Shown piece after piece: positions 13,442 through 13,568 of a stretch of 13,568 bases of DNA; within the stretch, counting starts at the first letter, position 1, and each line of letters opens with the position of its first letter. Made by a program: the position numbers and the translations under genes. The DNA is from JACKOD01 sp041591635 (GTDB taxonomy: Bacteria; Pseudomonadota; Gammaproteobacteria; Pseudomonadales; Oleiphilaceae). The notes below the pieces were generated by a model that ran no database searches, had not been told where the DNA came from, and saw nothing but the letters and a program-made list of their open reading frames with translations. The DNA lies in NCBI GenBank assembly GCA_041591635.1, contig JBFHRO010000079.1, positions 1 to 13,568 of the forward strand. The letters are read 5' to 3'.

Positions 13442-13568
13442 TTAGAGGTGGGTGCGGGCCAGATCCTGCACCTTCTTCACCATGGAGCGTAACCCGTTGC
13501 CCCTCGTCGGGCTGATGTGACGCATCAGATCCATCTGCTGAAACACGGCATCCACATCCACGGCCAGC
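13442..13568 (-). CDS. SufE-like sulfur acceptor protein, C-terminal end only
   Basis: The minus-strand frame is open from the window edge to a TAA at 13444-13442 and gives 41 complete codons. The end reads MDLMRHISPTRGNGLRSMVKKVQDLA, matching the conserved C-terminal helix region of SufE/CsdE proteins (LGL.QHLSP.R.NGL..M...I). SufE proteins accept persulfide sulfur from the cysteine desulfurase SufS or CsdA and pass it to Fe-S cluster assembly. The acceptor Cys would be upstream, outside the window. The gene is convergent with flgT, with a 31-nt gap holding a 10-bp GC palindrome (13411-13420) but no convincing terminator. Confidence 0.7.
   Translation of the reverse strand, partial: LAVDVDAVFQQMDLMRHISPTRGNGLRSMVKKVQDLARTHL

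Overview
The window looks like chromosome of a motile, free-living, probably marine or aquatic gammaproteobacterium, in the broad Pseudomonadales/Cellvibrionales/Alteromonadales range. The reasons are the divergent priA/rpmE pair followed by a secreted nuclease and a short malic enzyme (an order I recall from Pseudomonas), a class II bacterial CCA enzyme with an HD domain, a FolM-type pteridine reductase, a TraF_2/FadL-like outer-membrane protein, and FlgP/FlgT, the outer basal-body proteins known from Vibrio and relatives. The organism assignment is inferred from gene content and order; no species is claimed.

Layout. (1) 1-778: 3' end of a gene for a large secreted or surface Ig-like (Big_1/invasin-type) protein, convergent with priA across a symmetric intrinsic terminator. 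(2) 848-5872: priA (minus), then rpmE, a signal-peptide-bearing thermonuclease and the malic enzyme maeB (plus), closed by a second symmetric terminator. (3) 5931-9753: a minus-strand run read as cca > folM > acetyl-CoA acetyltransferase > trmL, covering tRNA 3'-end maturation, pterin reduction, thiolytic/Claisen acyl-CoA chemistry and tRNA wobble methylation. Only cca and folM are close enough (17 nt) to be clearly one transcription unit. (4) 9994-11268: a minus-strand outer-membrane barrel protein of the TraF_2 family. (5) 11499-13410: flgP and flgT, overlapping by 26 nt and divergent from the barrel gene. (6) 13442-13568: the 3' end of a sufE-like gene on the minus strand.

With the starts chosen here no gene-free stretch exceeds 300 bases. 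The three longest gaps (upstream of priA/rpmE, upstream of cca, and between the barrel gene and flgP) all hold candidate RNA hairpins or operator-like repeats. I see no CRISPR array, tRNA, rRNA, insertion sequence, integrase, phage gene or attachment site.

Most of the window is ordinary housekeeping DNA, and I find no convincing new multi-gene system. The observations most worth checking are regulatory: an intrinsic-terminator hairpin that doubles as signal-peptide codons of the nuclease; two adjacent 21-bp direct repeats plus an 8-bp inverted repeat upstream of flgP; an inverted repeat that overlaps the only good Shine-Dalgarno sequence before priA; and a cluster of three hairpins ahead of cca. 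A flgP-flgT pair without flgO beside it is the main point of gene-content interest.
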